Below are positions 44,760 through 55,763 of a stretch of 64,000 nucleotides of DNA, piece after piece. The stretch is from contig WOUZ01000014.1 of assembly GCA_009773165.1 (NCBI GenBank), positions 44,304-108,303 of the forward strand, read 5' to 3'. A model generated the notes under the pieces. That model ran no database searches. It saw only the letters and a list, made by a program, of their open reading frames with translations, and was not told the origin of the DNA. This DNA is from Bacteroidota bacterium. GTDB lineage: Bacteria > Bacteroidota > Bacteroidia > Bacteroidales > F082. Each line of letters starts with the position of its first letter. Positions within the stretch are counted from its first letter, which is position 1. The translations under genes and the position numbers were made by a program.

Positions 44760-46877
44760 ATGGCATCTGACCAGAACATATTAAACAAACTCCGTCTTAC
44801 ACGTAATATTGGCATCATGGCCCATATTGACGCTGGAAAGACTACTACTACTGAACGCATTCTTTATTATACTGGCCGTAGTCATAAAATTGGTGAAGTT
44901 CATGAAGGCGCAGCTACCATGGACTGGATGGTGCAGGAGCAGGAACGTGGTATAACCATTACCTCTGCTGCAACAACTGTTTTTTGGGACTACAAAAATG
45001 ATAACTACAAAATCAATATTATTGATACTCCTGGTCACGTTGACTTTACCGTGGAGGTTGAACGTTCACTACGTGTTTTGGATGGTGCAGTTGCACTTTT
45101 CTGCGCTGTAGGTGGTGTTGAGCCTCAATCGGAAACAGTGTGGCGTCAGGCTGATAAATATAAAGTACCACGTCTCTGTTTTGTTAACAAAATGGATCGT
45201 AGTGGTGCTGATTTTTTCAGTGTACTTACTCAAATCAGGGAACGTTTAGGTGCTAATCCTATTCCATTGCAAATCCCTATTGGTGAGGAAGAAACATTTA
45301 AAGGGATCGTCGATTTGATAACCAATAAAGCATATGTTTGGGATGATAGTTCCAAAGGTGTGGTGATGGTTGAAGTTGAAATTCCTGCCGATCTTGTTGA
45401 AACCGTTGAGGAATATCGTCTTAAGCTTATCGAAAGTGTAGCTGAAGAGAGTGATGAGCTTTTGGAGAAATTTATGGATGATCCTAACTCGATTACCGAG
45501 GAGGAAATGATTCAGCAAATTCGCAAGGCTACTGTTGAGATGCGTATTTCACCCGTAATGTGTGGTGCTTCTTTTAAGAATAAAGGAGTTCAGACATTGT
45601 TGAATGGAGTAGCACAATATCTTCCCAGTCCACTTGATATTGATGGTGTTACAGGTATTAATCCTGACACCGAACTGGAAGAAACAAGAAAAGTTGATCC
45701 AAGCGAGCCTTTTAGCGCTTTGGCATTTAAAATAGCAACCGACCCATTTGTTGGTCGTATCGCATTTTTCCGTGTTTATTCGGGTGCTCTTGATGCAGGT
45801 TCTTATGTTTTTAATTCCTCAACAGGAAAGAAAGAACGTATTTCCCGTATTATGCAGATGCATGCGAATAAGCAAAATCCTCTGGATCGGATCGAAGCTG
45901 GTGACATTGGAGCTGCTGTTGGATTTAAAACGATCCGCACTGGTGATACCTTATGTGTTGAATCACATCCAATTGTGTTGGAATCGATGTCCTTCCCTGA
46001 GCCTGTTATTCACGTATCTATTGAGCCTAAAACACAGGCTGATATGGACAAAATGGGTATGGCTCTTGCTAAGCTTGCTGAAGAAGATCCAACTTTTAAA
46101 GTTCATACTGACGAGAACTCAGGCCAGACTATTATTTCAGGAATGGGCGAGCTTCATTTGGAAATCCTTGTCGACCGCCTGAAACGTGAGTTTAAAGTGG
46201 AATGTAATCAAGGACGTCCTCAGGTAGCTTATAAAGAAGCTTTGTTAAGCAGTGCTTCACACCGTGAAGTTTACAAGAAACAAACCGGGGGTCGTGGTAA
46301 GTTTGCTGATATTCAGTTTGAAATTGGACCAGCAGATGAAAATGTTGTAGGCTTACAATTTATCGATGAGGTTAAAGGTGGAAATATTCCACGAGAATAT
46401 ATACCTGCAATTCAAAAAGGATTCAGAGAATCGATGTCGAATGGTGTATTGGCCGGATATTCGATGGATAGCATGAAGGTGCGTTTAATTGACGGTTCGT
46501 TCCACCCTGTGGATTCAGATAGTTTGTCATTCGAAATGGCAGCACGCATGGGATTCAAAACCGCTTGCCGTAAAGCTAAATCAGTGATTCTTGAGCCAAT
46601 CATGAAAGTGGAAGTGAACACTCCTGATGATTATCTTGGAGATGTTTCTGGTGACTTAAATAAACGTCGCGCTGTGTTGCGTGAGGTAACTGCGAAGATT
46701 AGTGTACAAGTGATCAAAGCTGATGTGCCACTATCTGAAATGTTTGGATATGTTACTTCATTGCGCACTTTGAGTTCAGGGCGTGCTACCTCAAGCATGG
46801 AGTTCAGCCATTATATGCAAGCTCCTGATTCAATTGCAGAAGCTGTAATAAATAAAGCAAAAGGGATTATCAAATAG
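44760..46877 (+). CDS. fusA: Elongation factor G
   Basis: EF-G is the GTPase that moves the ribosome along mRNA. The protein is 705 residues from ATG 44760 (the open frame reaches back into rpsG, but the ATG gives the family start [19 protein letters not shown]). GTPase motifs are [22 protein letters not shown] and NKMDRSG; domain IV shows [12 protein letters not shown], and domain [15 protein letters not shown]. tuf does not follow as in many bacteria; rpsJ comes next after 24 bases. Confidence 0.98.
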   Translation: MASDQNILNKLRLTRNIGIMAHIDAGKTTTTERILYYTGRSHKIGEVHEGAATMDWMVQEQERGITITSAATTVFWDYKNDNYKINIIDTPGHVDFTVEVERSLRVLDGAVALFCAVGGVEPQSETVWRQADKYKVPRLCFVNKMDRSGADFFSVLTQIRERLGANPIPLQIPIGEEETFKGIVDLITNKAYVWDDSSKGVVMVEVEIPADLVETVEEYRLKLIESVAEESDELLEKFMDDPNSITEEEMIQQIRKATVEMRISPVMCGASFKNKGVQTLLNGVAQYLPSPLDIDGVTGINPDTELEETRKVDPSEPFSALAFKIATDPFVGRIAFFRVYSGALDAGSYVFNSSTGKKERISRIMQMHANKQNPLDRIEAGDIGAAVGFKTIRTGDTLCVESHPIVLESMSFPEPVIHVSIEPKTQADMDKMGMALAKLAEEDPTFKVHTDENSGQTIISGMGELHLEILVDRLKREFKVECNQGRPQVAYKEALLSSASHREVYKKQTGGRGKFADIQFEIGPADENVVGLQFIDEVKGGNIPREYIPAIQKGFRESMSNGVLAGYSMDSMKVRLIDGSFHPVDSDSLSFEMAARMGFKTACRKAKSVILEPIMKVEVNTPDDYLGDVSGDLNKRRAVLREVTAKISVQVIKADVPLSEMFGYVTSLRTLSSGRATSSMEFSHYMQAPDSIAEAVINKAKGIIK

Positions 46878-46901
46878 GTAATAATAATAATAATCTACAA
46901 A

Positions 46902-47207
46902 GTGAGCCAAAGGATTAGAATAAAATTAAAGTCGTACGATCACAACCTGGTTGATAAATCAGCTGAAAAGATCGTCAAAACGGTAAAGTCGACTGGCGCC
47001 GTGGTAAGTGGACCAATTCCTCTTCCTACCGACAAAAAGATTTACACCGTATTGCGTTCAACTTTCGTGCACAAGAAATCAAGAGAGCAGTTTGAGTTAT
47101 CCTCTTACAAGAGAATTCTCGATATATACAGCTCCACATCACAAACGATTGATGCATTGATGAAGCTTGAGTTGCCGAGTGGAGTAGAAGTGGAAATTAA
47201 AGTTTGA
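46902..47207 (+). CDS. rpsJ: 30S ribosomal protein S10
   Basis: S10 is a small-subunit head protein that also binds NusB in transcription antitermination. The 101 residues from a GTG start include [20 protein letters not shown] and [21 protein letters not shown]. The GTG is the only start that gives the usual N-terminus ([12 protein letters not shown]). It opens the S10 part of the superoperon directly behind fusA, with no promoter or terminator seen in the gap. Confidence 0.97.
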   Translation: MSQRIRIKLKSYDHNLVDKSAEKIVKTVKSTGAVVSGPIPLPTDKKIYTVLRSTFVHKKSREQFELSSYKRILDIYSSTSQTIDALMKLELPSGVEVEIKV

Positions 47208-47252
47208 CCGAGCTGACGCGTAGGTTAATGGATAATTAAAAGACTTTCAGAT

Positions 47253-47876
47253 ATGTCAGGATTATTAGGTAAAAAAGTTGGTATGACCAGCATCTTCGAT
47301 GCGAATGGAAAGAATATTCCGGTAACGGTAATTGAGGCTGGTCCATGTGTTGTAACGCAAATAAGAACCATTGAAAACGATGGTTATGAAGCGGTACAGT
47401 TATCATTTGCTGAGAAGAAAGAGAAAAATACTTCAAACCCAATGAAGGGACACTTTGCAAAAGCAGGAACGACACCGAAACGAAAAGTTTCAGAGTTTAC
47501 CCGCTTCGAACATAGGAAAACTTTTGGTGAAGTTGTAACTGTTGAGGTGTTCATGGAAGGCGAATTTGTCGATGTTGCAGGAATTTCCAAAGGAAAAGGT
47601 TTTCAAGGCGTTGTAAAACGTCATGGATTCCATGGTGTTGGTGACGCTACTCACGGACAGCACGATAGGTTGAGAGCTCCTGGATCTGTTGGCGCTTCTT
47701 CATATCCAGCACGCGTTTTTAAAGGAATGCGCATGGCAGGTAGAATGGGAGGCAAGACAGTTAAGTTGATCAACCTTCAGATCATTAAAATTATTCCGGA
47801 AAAGAACTTGTTGCTTGTTAAAGGTGCAGTTCCAGGTCCAAAAAACGGATTCTTAAAAATTGAGAGATGGAATTAG
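47253..47876 (+). CDS. rplC: 50S ribosomal protein L3
   Basis: L3 is an early assembly protein of the large subunit, reaching towards the peptidyl transferase centre. The 207 residues begin [19 protein letters not shown] and contain [15 protein letters not shown] with [15 protein letters not shown], the family centre (the methylated Gln of E. coli is in this GQ region). The last 10 bases overlap rplD, so the two genes are coupled. Confidence 0.98.
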   Translation: MSGLLGKKVGMTSIFDANGKNIPVTVIEAGPCVVTQIRTIENDGYEAVQLSFAEKKEKNTSNPMKGHFAKAGTTPKRKVSEFTRFEHRKTFGEVVTVEVFMEGEFVDVAGISKGKGFQGVVKRHGFHGVGDATHGQHDRLRAPGSVGASSYPARVFKGMRMAGRMGGKTVKLINLQIIKIIPEKNLLLVKGAVPGPKNGFLKIERWN

Positions 47877-48493
47877 TAGTTCATACGATTAAAGGAGAAG
47901 TGACTGGCAAAATGGCACAGTTACATGAGGCAATCTTTGGTATCGAGCCAAATGACCATGCTATTTACTTGGATGCAAAGCAGTATCTTGCGAATCAACG
48001 TCAGGGAACACATAAATCCAAAGAAAAAGGTGAGGTGACAGGTAGTACAAAGAAACTTAAACGTCAGAAAGGTACCGGTACCGCACGTGCAGGAAGTATT
48101 AAATCACCTGTATTTGTTGGAGGAGGCCGAGTATTTGGTCCAAAACCAAGAGATTACAGTTTCAAACTGAACAAGAAATTGAAACAACTTGCCCGTAAAT
48201 CTGCCTTAGCTTATAAAGCAAAAGACGCTCAGATTGTAATTCTGGAAGATTTTACTTTCGATAGCCCAAAAACAAAACTGTTTGTGACTATGCTCAATAG
48301 CTTTAATGTGAGTGGTAAGAAAAATCTTATCGTTACATCAAATGTTGAGACTAATGTTGTTCTTTCCGCCAGAAATATTCCTGGCACGAAAGTTACGACT
48401 GCCAACAACCTGAATACATATGAAATTCTCAACGCGAACAAATTGTTCCTGGTTGAAAGTTCATTGAAGAATATAGAAGAGATACTCGCTTAA
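47867..48493 (+). CDS. rplD: 50S ribosomal protein L4 (L1e family)
   Basis: L4 lines the peptide exit tunnel and, in some bacteria, represses its own operon. The 208 residues include [20 protein letters not shown] and [20 protein letters not shown], the extended loop that reaches the tunnel, and [18 protein letters not shown]. The ATG lies inside the end of rplC, so translation is likely coupled. Confidence 0.98.
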   Translation: MELVVHTIKGEVTGKMAQLHEAIFGIEPNDHAIYLDAKQYLANQRQGTHKSKEKGEVTGSTKKLKRQKGTGTARAGSIKSPVFVGGGRVFGPKPRDYSFKLNKKLKQLARKSALAYKAKDAQIVILEDFTFDSPKTKLFVTMLNSFNVSGKKNLIVTSNVETNVVLSARNIPGTKVTTANNLNTYEILNANKLFLVESSLKNIEEILA

Positions 48494-48519
48494 TAACGAA
48501 CATTAAATCGCTTAACACG

Positions 48520-48810
48520 ATGAATATCATTGTAAAACCGGTAATTACGGAGAAAATGACAGCCATAGGCGAGAAGCTTCAGCAGTATGGTTTTATTGTT
48601 GATAAACGTGCTAATAAACTTCAGATCAAAGACGCTATAAAAGAACTTTATGGAGTTGAAGTAAGCACTGTTAACACGATGAACTATGCAGGAAAGCGCA
48701 AATCCCGCTTTACAAAAACAGGAGTTATTGCCGGAAAAACATCTGCCTTTAAAAAAGCAGTTGTGACTTTGGCTGATGGTGAAACTATTGATTTTTTCAG
48801 CAACATTTAG
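48520..48810 (+). CDS. rplW: 50S ribosomal protein L23
   Basis: L23 sits at the tunnel exit and is the docking site for trigger factor and SRP. The 96 residues open with the family motif IIVKPVITEKMTAIGEK and contain NKLQIKDAIKELYGVEV and YAGKRKSRF (basic loop). rplB starts 4 bases after the stop. Confidence 0.97.
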   Translation: MNIIVKPVITEKMTAIGEKLQQYGFIVDKRANKLQIKDAIKELYGVEVSTVNTMNYAGKRKSRFTKTGVIAGKTSAFKKAVVTLADGETIDFFSNI

Positions 48811-48814
48811 ATAA

Positions 48815-49639
48815 ATGGCTTTAAAGAAATTCAAACCCACAACCCCCGGTCAACGCTTTAAACTGATAAGTGCGTTCGACGATATCACTGCCAGTACACC
48901 CGAAAAGTCACTGGTTGCCCCGGCTAAAAATTCCGGTGGACGTAACAGTAGTGGTAAAATGACCATCAGAAACGTTGGGGGCGGTCATAAACAAAAGTAC
49001 AGAATCATTGACTTCAAACGTGATAAAGAAGGCATCCCGGCAGTTGTTAAAACTATCGAGTATGATCCAAACAGAACTGCACGTATTGCTCTGGTTTTTT
49101 ATGCTGACGGCGAGAAACGATACATCGTTGCTCCAAACGGTTTAAAAGTTGGACAAGAAGTAAGTGCCGGTAAAGGTATTGCTCCTAATGTTGGTAATGC
49201 TTTGTATCTAAGTGAAATACCTTTTGGTACCATAATTCACAATGTTGAGCTTCGTCCTGGACAGGGTGCAAAAATGGCAAGAAGCGCTGGATCTTATGCA
49301 CAGTTAATGTCAAGGGATGGTAAATATGCGATTTTGAAAATGCCCTCAGGAGAAACCCGTATGATATTGCAGGCTTGTAAAGCTACAATAGGAATGGTTT
49401 CAAATGTGGATCATAACCTCGAAAAATCTGGTAAAGCTGGCCGTAGTCGCTGGTTAGGACGTCGTCCACGGGTAAGAGGTGTTGTAATGAACCCAGTTGA
49501 TCACCCGATGGGTGGTGGTGAAGGTCGTGCAACCGGTGGACACCCGCGCTCAAGAAATGGTATACCTGCTAAAGGTTTCAAGACAAGAAGCAAGAAGAAT
49601 GCTTCCGACAAGTATATCATAGAAAGAAGAAAGAAATAA
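48815..49639 (+). CDS. rplB: 50S ribosomal protein L2
   Basis: L2 is needed for subunit joining and peptidyl transfer. The 274 residues contain the OB-fold and SH3-like domains and the strongly conserved C-terminal [14 protein letters not shown] (with the essential His) and [19 protein letters not shown]. The start [14 protein letters not shown] is the usual one. rpsS follows after 29 bases. Confidence 0.98.
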   Translation: MALKKFKPTTPGQRFKLISAFDDITASTPEKSLVAPAKNSGGRNSSGKMTIRNVGGGHKQKYRIIDFKRDKEGIPAVVKTIEYDPNRTARIALVFYADGEKRYIVAPNGLKVGQEVSAGKGIAPNVGNALYLSEIPFGTIIHNVELRPGQGAKMARSAGSYAQLMSRDGKYAILKMPSGETRMILQACKATIGMVSNVDHNLEKSGKAGRSRWLGRRPRVRGVVMNPVDHPMGGGEGRATGGHPRSRNGIPAKGFKTRSKKNASDKYIIERRKK

Positions 49640-49668
49640 TATAACCAGGTAGAAATAATCATCATACA

Positions 49669-49947
49669 ATGAGTCGTTCGCTTAAAAAAGGTCCATACAT
49701 CCATTTCAAACTCGAGAAGAAAGTAATGGATAACGTTGAATCCAACAAGAAAACAGTGATCAAAACCTGGTCAAGAGCCTCCATGATTGCACCTGAGTTT
49801 GTTGGACAAACGATAGCCGTACACAATGGAAACAAGTTCATTCCAGTGTATGTAACTGAGAACATGGTTGGGCATAAACTTGGAGAATTTGCGCCAACGC
49901 GTATCTTCAGAGGTCATGCAGGTAAAAAAGATAAAGGTAAAAAATAA
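49669..49947 (+). CDS. rpsS: 30S ribosomal protein S19
   Basis: S19 binds the head of the small subunit with S13 near the A-site tRNA. The 92 residues start [18 protein letters not shown] and hold the family pattern [20 protein letters not shown] and [16 protein letters not shown]. rplV follows after 14 bases. Confidence 0.98.
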   Translation: MSRSLKKGPYIHFKLEKKVMDNVESNKKTVIKTWSRASMIAPEFVGQTIAVHNGNKFIPVYVTENMVGHKLGEFAPTRIFRGHAGKKDKGKK

Positions 49948-49961
49948 AGAAAAGGGAAACA

Positions 49962-50366
49962 ATGGGAGCTAGAAAACACCAGAGAGCTGAGGAAAGAAAA
50001 GAAGCTCGAAAGACCCAATTTATGGCAGCATTGCGTAACGTTCCTACCTCACCCAGGAAAATGCGTCTTGTAGCAGATATGATTCGTGGAAAGAATGTAG
50101 AGGTTGCTTTATATGCACTTCAGTTTTCTCCAAAAGAAGCATCCAAAGGCTTGTATAAGCTTTTGCGTTCTGCCATAGCCAACTGGGAAGCGAAGAATGC
50201 AGGCGAACGTGTTGACTACAATACGCTGTTTGTAAAAGAAGTTTTTGTTGACGGAGGAACTATGCTGAAACGCGTACTGCCTGCACCGCAAGGTCGTGCA
50301 CATCGTATTCGCAAGCGTTCGAATCATGTCACTTTAGTACTTGACAGCAGAACGTCAGCAGAATAA
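49962..50366 (+). CDS. rplV: 50S ribosomal protein L22
   Basis: L22 forms part of the exit tunnel near the macrolide site. The 134 residues include [19 protein letters not shown], the main motif, and the long beta-hairpin with [21 protein letters not shown] short N-terminal basic extension ([18 protein letters not shown]) precedes the core, as in Bacteroidota. rpsC follows after 33 bases. Confidence 0.97.
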   Translation: MGARKHQRAEERKEARKTQFMAALRNVPTSPRKMRLVADMIRGKNVEVALYALQFSPKEASKGLYKLLRSAIANWEAKNAGERVDYNTLFVKEVFVDGGTMLKRVLPAPQGRAHRIRKRSNHVTLVLDSRTSAE

Positions 50367-50399
50367 AAAAAATTAGACAATTCTTAAGCAATATTTTGA

Positions 50400-51128
50400 A
50401 TGGGACAAAAAACGAATCCAATAGGACTTAGGTTAGGAATCATCAAAGGATGGGATTCCAATTGGTATGGTGGAAGAGATTTTTCTGCTAAGCTGGTTGA
50501 AGATGACCAAATTCGCAAGTACCTCAATGCTCGTTTGGGTAAAGCTGGTATTTCAAAGATATCCATTGAACGCTCTCTGAAACTTGTTACTGTAACTATT
50601 TCTACAGCACGTCCGGGTATGATCATTGGTAAAGGTGGTCAGGAAGTAGATAAACTTAAAGAAGAGTTAAAAAAACTTACCGGCAAAGAAGTTCAAATCA
50701 ACATCAGTGAAATTAAACGCCCTGAGTTAGATGCTTTTATCGTTGCAGCTACTATAGCTAAGCAGATTGAAGGCCGTATTTCTTTCCGTCGTGCAATCAA
50801 AACTGCCATCACTTCCAGTATGCGTATTGGCGCTGAAGGTATCAAGGTTATGATTTCGGGACGTGTTGGCGGCGCTGAAATGGCTCGTCGTGAGTCGTAT
50901 AAGGAAGGTCGTATTCCATTGCACACATTGCGTGCTGACATCGACTATGCGTTGGTAGAGGCTCACACAACTTATGGCAGGATTGGTATAAAGGTGTGGA
51001 TTTGCAAGGGAGAGATCTATGGCAGACCAGAACTTGTTCCAAGCACTGTAGGTGGTAATGTGAAAAAACCTATGGCTCCAAAAGCTCAGGGTGGTGCTGC
51101 ACCACGCCAAAGAGGAAGACGTAAATAA
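50400..51128 (+). CDS. rpsC: 30S ribosomal protein S3
   Basis: S3 is at the mRNA entry channel and helps unwind mRNA. The 242 residues contain the start [19 protein letters not shown], the KH domain with [18 protein letters not shown], and [19 protein letters not shown], then [19 protein letters not shown] basic, proline-rich tail ends the protein. rplP follows after 28 bases. Confidence 0.98.
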   Translation: MGQKTNPIGLRLGIIKGWDSNWYGGRDFSAKLVEDDQIRKYLNARLGKAGISKISIERSLKLVTVTISTARPGMIIGKGGQEVDKLKEELKKLTGKEVQINISEIKRPELDAFIVAATIAKQIEGRISFRRAIKTAITSSMRIGAEGIKVMISGRVGGAEMARRESYKEGRIPLHTLRADIDYALVEAHTTYGRIGIKVWICKGEIYGRPELVPSTVGGNVKKPMAPKAQGGAAPRQRGRRK

Positions 51129-51156
51129 CAATTATTCAAATTAATATCCAGTAACA

Positions 51157-51582
51157 ATGTTACAGCCAAAAAAGACTAAGTTCAGAAGACACCAGAAAGG
51201 CAGGATGAAAGGGCTCGCAGGACGCGGACATCAGCTTGCGTTCGGTACATTCGGCATCAAAGCACTGGAAAATGCCTGGCTTACAGGTCGTCAGATTGAG
51301 GCCGCCCGTCAGGCAGTTACACGTCATATGAAACGTGAAGGACAAATATGGATCAGGATTTTTCCTGACAAGCCTGTCACAAAGAAACCCGCCGAAGTAC
51401 GTATGGGTAAAGGTAAAGGTGCTCCTGAGTATTTCGTTGCTCCTGTAACCCCAGGTCGTATACTGTTTGAAGCTGAGGGTGTCCCTTTGGACGTAGCCCG
51501 CGAAGCTTTACGCCTGGCTGCTCAAAAGCTCCCAATCCTAACAAAATTTGTAGTCAGTAGAGATTACGTTGAAGCAAACTAA
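51157..51582 (+). CDS. rplP: 50S ribosomal protein L16
   Basis: L16 organises the A-site tRNA region of the large subunit. The 141 residues begin [18 protein letters not shown], contain [20 protein letters not shown] and [20 protein letters not shown], which are the family signatures, and end in a usual length. rpmC begins 8 bases after the stop. Confidence 0.98.
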   Translation: MLQPKKTKFRRHQKGRMKGLAGRGHQLAFGTFGIKALENAWLTGRQIEAARQAVTRHMKREGQIWIRIFPDKPVTKKPAEVRMGKGKGAPEYFVAPVTPGRILFEAEGVPLDVAREALRLAAQKLPILTKFVVSRDYVEAN

Positions 51583-51590
51583 TAACCGCT

Positions 51591-51800
51591 ATGAAACAAG
51601 AAGTAATCAAAGAGTTAAGCACAGCTGACCTGAAGGAAAGGCTCGAAGAGGAAAAGAAGCAATTGGTGCGCCTCAAATTGAACCACGCAGTTTCTCCACT
51701 CGAAAACCCAAATAAAATCAAGACATATCGCAGAACAATTGCGCGTATCTTGACCGAGATGAAGAAACGTCAGTCGGAAGAAGCTACTAATAAACAATAA
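51591..51800 (+). CDS. rpmC: 50S ribosomal protein L29
   Basis: L29 is a small two-helix protein at the tunnel exit next to L23. The 69 residues include [18 protein letters not shown], then [20 protein letters not shown] and [11 protein letters not shown], which give the family pattern. It lies between rplP and rpsQ as expected. Confidence 0.95.
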   Translation: MKQEVIKELSTADLKERLEEEKKQLVRLKLNHAVSPLENPNKIKTYRRTIARILTEMKKRQSEEATNKQ

Positions 51801-51814
51801 TCACTTGTAAGAAG

Positions 51815-52072
51815 ATGGAAACAAGGAATTTAAGAAAAGAAAGAACCGGCCTGGTGACCAGTAACAAGATGGATAAATCTGTTACCGTTGAAATCGAGCG
51901 CCGTGTGAAGCACCCCATCTACGGCAAGTTTGTAAAGAAAACAAGCCGGTTTATGGCTCATGATGAAAACAATGAGTGCAATGTAGGTGATACAGTACGC
52001 ATCATGGAGGTTCGTCCTATGAGCAAGAACAAATGTTGGAGAATGGTTGAAATAATCGAAAGGGCTAAATAA
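51815..52072 (+). CDS. rpsQ: 30S ribosomal protein S17
   Basis: S17 is a primary 16S rRNA-binding OB-fold protein. The 85 residues have [20 protein letters not shown] and [20 protein letters not shown], ending in [15 protein letters not shown]. rplN begins 1 base after the stop. Confidence 0.97.
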   Translation: METRNLRKERTGLVTSNKMDKSVTVEIERRVKHPIYGKFVKKTSRFMAHDENNECNVGDTVRIMEVRPMSKNKCWRMVEIIERAK

Positions 52073-52073
52073 A

Positions 52074-52442
52074 ATGATACAACAAGAATCAAGGTGTGCA
52101 GTCGCTGACAACAGCGGAGCCAAGGAAGTTCTCTGCATCAGAGTACTGGGAGGTAGTGGAAAACGTTACGCCCGTATTGGCGACAAAATTGTTGTAAGTA
52201 TTAAGAGTGCCCTTCCAAGTGGAACAGTAAAAAAAGGTGCTGTAGTGAAAGCGGTGGTTGTTCGTACCAAGAAAGAAGCTCGCAGAAACGATGGATCATA
52301 CATCAGATTTGATGATAATGCTGTTGTTCTTCTCAATAATGCAGGCGAAATGATTGGTACCCGTATCTTTGGACCAGTTGCCAGAGAGTTGAGAGAAAAA
52401 CAATTCATGAAAATTGTTTCATTGGCACCAGAAGTATTATAA
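52074..52442 (+). CDS. rplN: 50S ribosomal protein L14
   Basis: L14 forms inter-subunit bridges. The 122 residues start [18 protein letters not shown] and end [19 protein letters not shown], both near-invariant segments. The ATG lies 1 base after rpsQ, so translation is probably coupled. Confidence 0.98.
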   Translation: MIQQESRCAVADNSGAKEVLCIRVLGGSGKRYARIGDKIVVSIKSALPSGTVKKGAVVKAVVVRTKKEARRNDGSYIRFDDNAVVLLNNAGEMIGTRIFGPVARELREKQFMKIVSLAPEVL

Positions 52443-52458
52443 ATAATTGCTGAAGATT

Positions 52459-52779
52459 ATGACCAAGTTGCATATAAAAAAAGGAGATAACGTTATCGTT
52501 ATAGCCGGTGACCACAAAAGTGAAAAAGGTAAGGTGATGAGTGTTAATGTTGAAAAACAATCTGCCATCGTTGAAGGTGTCAATTTTGTTTCAAAACATT
52601 CCCGCCCTAATACTGAAAATCCAAAAGGTGGGATCGTTCAGAAAGAAGCAGGAATACATATTTCTAACCTCAAGATTGTTGATGGTAAAGGAAAAGCTAC
52701 CCGCATCGGACGAAAAACAGATGAAAAATCAGGAAAATCAATCCGCTATTCAAAAAAGACAGGGGAGGTTATTAAATAA
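52459..52779 (+). CDS. rplX: 50S ribosomal protein L24
   Basis: L24 is an assembly initiator of the large subunit with a KOW/SH3-like fold. The 106 residues show [20 protein letters not shown] with the KOW motif [19 protein letters not shown]. The longest frame opens with a TTG at 52447; the ATG at 52459 ([10 protein letters not shown]) fits the family and was chosen. Its stop shares one base with the rplE ATG. Confidence 0.96.
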   Translation: MTKLHIKKGDNVIVIAGDHKSEKGKVMSVNVEKQSAIVEGVNFVSKHSRPNTENPKGGIVQKEAGIHISNLKIVDGKGKATRIGRKTDEKSGKSIRYSKKTGEVIK

Positions 52780-53339
52780 TGAGCTACAAACCCAGATTAC
52801 AAGCACAGTACAGCAGTGAAATCGTGCCTGCTCTCATGGAACAGTTTAATTATAAAACTGTTATGCAGGTTCCACGCCTGGTGAAGATTTCTTTGAACCA
52901 GGGCATTGGTGCAGCATTAACCGATAAGAAGTTAATCGACTACGGAATTGAAGAAATGTCAAATATCTCAGGACAAAAGGCAGTTGCCACTGTTTCTAAG
53001 AAGGACGTTTCTAACTTCAAACTTCGTAAAGGCAGCCCTATCGGAGTGCGTGTCACCTTAAGGGGTGAGAAGATGTACGAGTTTCTCGAAAGACTCGTTG
53101 CAGTTGCGCTACCCCGCGTTCGTGACTTTAGGGGAATCAATGACAAAGGCTTCGATGGAAGAGGTAATTATAGCTTTGGTATTACAGAGCAAATTATCTT
53201 CCCGGAAATCGATATTGATAAAGTAAATAAAATGAACGGAATGGACATTACTTTTGTGACAACTGCTAACACAGATCATGAAGCAATGGCATTGCTGAAA
53301 GAATTTGGCCTTCCATTTAAGAATCAAAAAAAAGCATAG
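52779..53339 (+). CDS. rplE: 50S ribosomal protein L5
   Basis: L5 binds 5S rRNA in the central protuberance. The 186 residues contain [20 protein letters not shown], then [20 protein letters not shown] and [20 protein letters not shown], which are the family landmarks. A TAATG overlap with rplX suggests translational coupling. Confidence 0.98.
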   Translation: MSYKPRLQAQYSSEIVPALMEQFNYKTVMQVPRLVKISLNQGIGAALTDKKLIDYGIEEMSNISGQKAVATVSKKDVSNFKLRKGSPIGVRVTLRGEKMYEFLERLVAVALPRVRDFRGINDKGFDGRGNYSFGITEQIIFPEIDIDKVNKMNGMDITFVTTANTDHEAMALLKEFGLPFKNQKKA

Positions 53340-53342
53340 AGC

Positions 53343-53612
53343 ATGGCAAAAGAGTCAATGAAAGCGCGTGAGCGTAAGAGACAGAAAATGGTTGAGAAAT
53401 ATGCAGCCAAACGCGCCGCTTTGAAAGAAGCTGGTGACTATGAAGCATTACAGCGTATCCCAAAAAATGCTTCTCCTGTTCGCTTGCACAATCGTTGCCA
53501 GCTTACAGGCCGCCCAAAAGGCTATATGCGGCAGTTTGGTGTTTCCCGTATCAATTTCAGGGAAATGGCACTTAAAGGATTGATTCCTGGTGTGAAAAAA
53601 GCAAGTTGGTAA
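53343..53612 (+). CDS. rpsN: 30S ribosomal protein S14 (zinc-free form)
   Basis: S14 binds the head of the small subunit late in assembly. The 89 residues have [18 protein letters not shown] and [20 protein letters not shown]. Only one cysteine is present in the region where the short form has two CxxC pairs, so this is the long, zinc-independent type. It starts 3 bases after rplE. Confidence 0.97.
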   Translation: MAKESMKARERKRQKMVEKYAAKRAALKEAGDYEALQRIPKNASPVRLHNRCQLTGRPKGYMRQFGVSRINFREMALKGLIPGVKKASW

Positions 53613-53632
53613 TTTAAATACAGCAGCAAAGA

Positions 53633-54031
53633 ATGAATACGGATCCAATCGCAGATTATTTGACCAGACTCAGAAATGGAGTTATGGCTAAGCATAGGGT
53701 GGTTGAAGTGCCTGCCTCTAATGTAAAAAAGGCAATCACAAAAATCTTGTTTGAAAAAGGGTATATCCTCAACTATAAATTTGAAGATGACGACAAGCAG
53801 GGAACTATCAAAATTGCACTCAAATATCACCCGGCAACAAAAATGCCGGCTATGACCCGCCTCGAACGCGTGTCACGTCCCGGTCTTAGAAAGTATGTGC
53901 ACGCAGAAGGATTACCTCGCGTTCTCAACGGACTTGGAATTGCAATTATCTCCACCTCCAGTGGAATTATGACTGACAAGGAAGCCCGAAGGCTGAATGT
54001 AGGTGGTGAAGTTTTGTGTTACATCAGTTAA
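53633..54031 (+). CDS. rpsH: 30S ribosomal protein S8
   Basis: S8 binds the central domain of 16S rRNA and in E. coli represses the spc operon. The 132 residues start [20 protein letters not shown] and end in the conserved [19 protein letters not shown] region with GGEVLCYIS. rplF follows after 18 bases. Confidence 0.98.
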   Translation: MNTDPIADYLTRLRNGVMAKHRVVEVPASNVKKAITKILFEKGYILNYKFEDDDKQGTIKIALKYHPATKMPAMTRLERVSRPGLRKYVHAEGLPRVLNGLGIAIISTSSGIMTDKEARRLNVGGEVLCYIS

Positions 54032-54033
54032 TA

Positions 54034-54040
54034 AAAGGAG
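54034..54040 (+). promoter_or_regulatory. Shine-Dalgarno-like site before rplF
   Basis: AAAGGAG lies 9 bases before the rplF ATG. Such a site is rare in this window, where most genes lack one, and it supports the ATG at 54050. Confidence 0.6.
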
Positions 54041-54049
54041 ATTACATTC

Positions 54050-54610
54050 ATGTCAAGAATAGGAAAACTTCCCATTAGCCTCCCATCAGGTGTTGAAGTG
54101 AGCGTGTCAGACGACCATGTTGTCACCGTGAAAGGTAAATTGGGTACATTGAAACAACGAATTGATGAAGCGGTTTCATTAAAAGTTGAGAATAATGAAG
54201 TGATTTTGGAACGTGCTTCCGATGAAAAAGATCACAAAGCCAAACATGGTTTGTATCGTGCCTTGATCAACAATATGGTTAAGGGTGTTTCTGAAGGTTT
54301 TAATACAGTTCAGGAGTTGGTTGGCGTTGGTTATAAAGCTGATGCAAAAGGTCAGATCCTTGAGCTGGCTTTAGGATTTTCACACAACATCTTCTTCGAA
54401 ATCCCTGAAGAAATTAAAATTGAAACAGTAACGGAAAGAGGTAAAAACCCTATTATTAAAATGTCTTGTACTGATAGACAGTTGTTAGGGCAAGTAGCAG
54501 CAAAAATCCGCTCACTACGCAAACCAGAACCATACAAGGGCAAGGGTATCAAGTTCCAGAATGAGATACTGAGACGCAAAGCTGGAAAAACTGCAGGTAA
54601 AGGTAAATAA
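54050..54610 (+). CDS. rplF: 50S ribosomal protein L6
   Basis: L6 lies near the factor-binding site of the large subunit. The 186 residues begin SRIGKLPISLPSGVEVSV, show GVSEGFNTVQELVGVGYKA, and end with the signature KIRSLRKPEPYKGKGIKF. A Shine-Dalgarno-like AAAGGAG precedes the ATG. rplR follows after 43 bases. Confidence 0.98.
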   Translation: MSRIGKLPISLPSGVEVSVSDDHVVTVKGKLGTLKQRIDEAVSLKVENNEVILERASDEKDHKAKHGLYRALINNMVKGVSEGFNTVQELVGVGYKADAKGQILELALGFSHNIFFEIPEEIKIETVTERGKNPIIKMSCTDRQLLGQVAAKIRSLRKPEPYKGKGIKFQNEILRRKAGKTAGKGK

Positions 54611-54653
54611 TCATTGAAACATGCTTGTTAGTCAGGCTTAAATACCAGAAAAA

Positions 54654-55016
54654 ATGGCAATCAGTAATAAAAAGAGTCTTAGAAGAGTCAGTATTAAGAA
54701 GCGTATCAGAGGTATCGTATCCGGCACAGCCGAGCGTCCACGTCTGACCGTTTTTAGAAGCAACAAGCAAATATACGCTCAACTAATTGATGATAAAGCA
54801 GGTAAAACAATTGTTGCCGCTTCATCAGCCGAAAAAGGAATTGAAGAAAAAAAAGTAACTAAAGTAGAACAAGCCAAGCTTGTTGGTGTGCTCGTCGCTG
54901 AAAAAGCTAAAGCTGCCGGAATCGAAACAGTAGTGTTCGACCGTAATGGTTACTTATATCATGGAAGAGTTAAGTCGTTAGCTGAAGCTGCGCGCGAAGG
55001 AGGATTAAAATTCTAA
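54654..55016 (+). CDS. rplR: 50S ribosomal protein L18
   Basis: L18 binds 5S rRNA with L5. The 120 residues have [20 protein letters not shown] with [13 protein letters not shown] and end in [20 protein letters not shown], the family pattern. It lies 6 bases before rpsE. Confidence 0.98.
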   Translation: MAISNKKSLRRVSIKKRIRGIVSGTAERPRLTVFRSNKQIYAQLIDDKAGKTIVAASSAEKGIEEKKVTKVEQAKLVGVLVAEKAKAAGIETVVFDRNGYLYHGRVKSLAEAAREGGLKF

Positions 55017-55022
55017 TAAACT

Positions 55023-55541
55023 ATGTCAGAAGTAAACGTAAAAAGAGTAAAATCCAGCGAAATCGAGTTCAAAGATCGGTTGGTCAGCATCCAACGTGTT
55101 ACCAAAGTAACAAAGGGCGGACGCACTTTCAGCTTCTCTGCGATTGTTGTAGTTGGTAATGAAAATGGTGTTGTTGGTTACGGCTTGGGAAAAGCTAAGG
55201 AAGTAACGGCAGCAATTGCTAAGGGTGTCGATGATGCCAAAAAGAATCTCATCAAAGTTCCAGTTCGTAAAGGTACCATACCTCATGAACAATATGGAAA
55301 GTACAGTGGAGCACTCGTGTTTTTAAAACCTGCTTCTCATGGAACAGGGGTTATTGCCGGTGGTGCTATGCGTGCCGTTCTCGAAAGTGTTGGCATTCAT
55401 GATGTTTTGGCAAAATCAAAAGGTTCATCAAACCCTCACTCTGTGGTTAAAGCTACCTTCGACGCATTATCAAAGATGCGTGATGCGTACACTATCTCCC
55501 AGGTTCGTGGTGTTGAACTCGATACGGTATTCAACGGATAA
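55023..55541 (+). CDS. rpsE: 30S ribosomal protein S5
   Basis: S5 shapes decoding accuracy and binds at the mRNA entry. The 172 residues include [20 protein letters not shown], then [20 protein letters not shown] and [20 protein letters not shown], the most conserved parts. rpmD begins 11 bases after the stop. Confidence 0.98.
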   Translation: MSEVNVKRVKSSEIEFKDRLVSIQRVTKVTKGGRTFSFSAIVVVGNENGVVGYGLGKAKEVTAAIAKGVDDAKKNLIKVPVRKGTIPHEQYGKYSGALVFLKPASHGTGVIAGGAMRAVLESVGIHDVLAKSKGSSNPHSVVKATFDALSKMRDAYTISQVRGVELDTVFNG

Positions 55542-55552
55542 GCATATCAGAG

Positions 55553-55732
55553 ATGAAGAAAGTAAAAATTACACAGATAAAAAGCGGGATTGGCAGACCA
55601 AAACGTCAGAAAGATACACTTGCTGCTTTGGGTTTTAAACGACTCAATCATTCAGTAGAGGTTGAAATGAGCCCCGCTATCGCAGGTATGGTTGATGCAG
55701 TCAAACACTTGCTGAAAATCGAAGAATTGTAG
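55553..55732 (+). CDS. rpmD: 50S ribosomal protein L30
   Basis: L30 is a small protein of the large subunit. The frame from ATG 55553 gives 59 residues, starting KKVKITQIKSGIGRPKRQKD and continuing AALGFKRLNHSVEVE, which is the family pattern. It lies in the expected place between rpsE and rplO and is easily missed because of its size. Confidence 0.95.
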   Translation: MKKVKITQIKSGIGRPKRQKDTLAALGFKRLNHSVEVEMSPAIAGMVDAVKHLLKIEEL

Positions 55733-55763
55733 AAATTTAGTAATAAAGCTAAAATAGACTAAA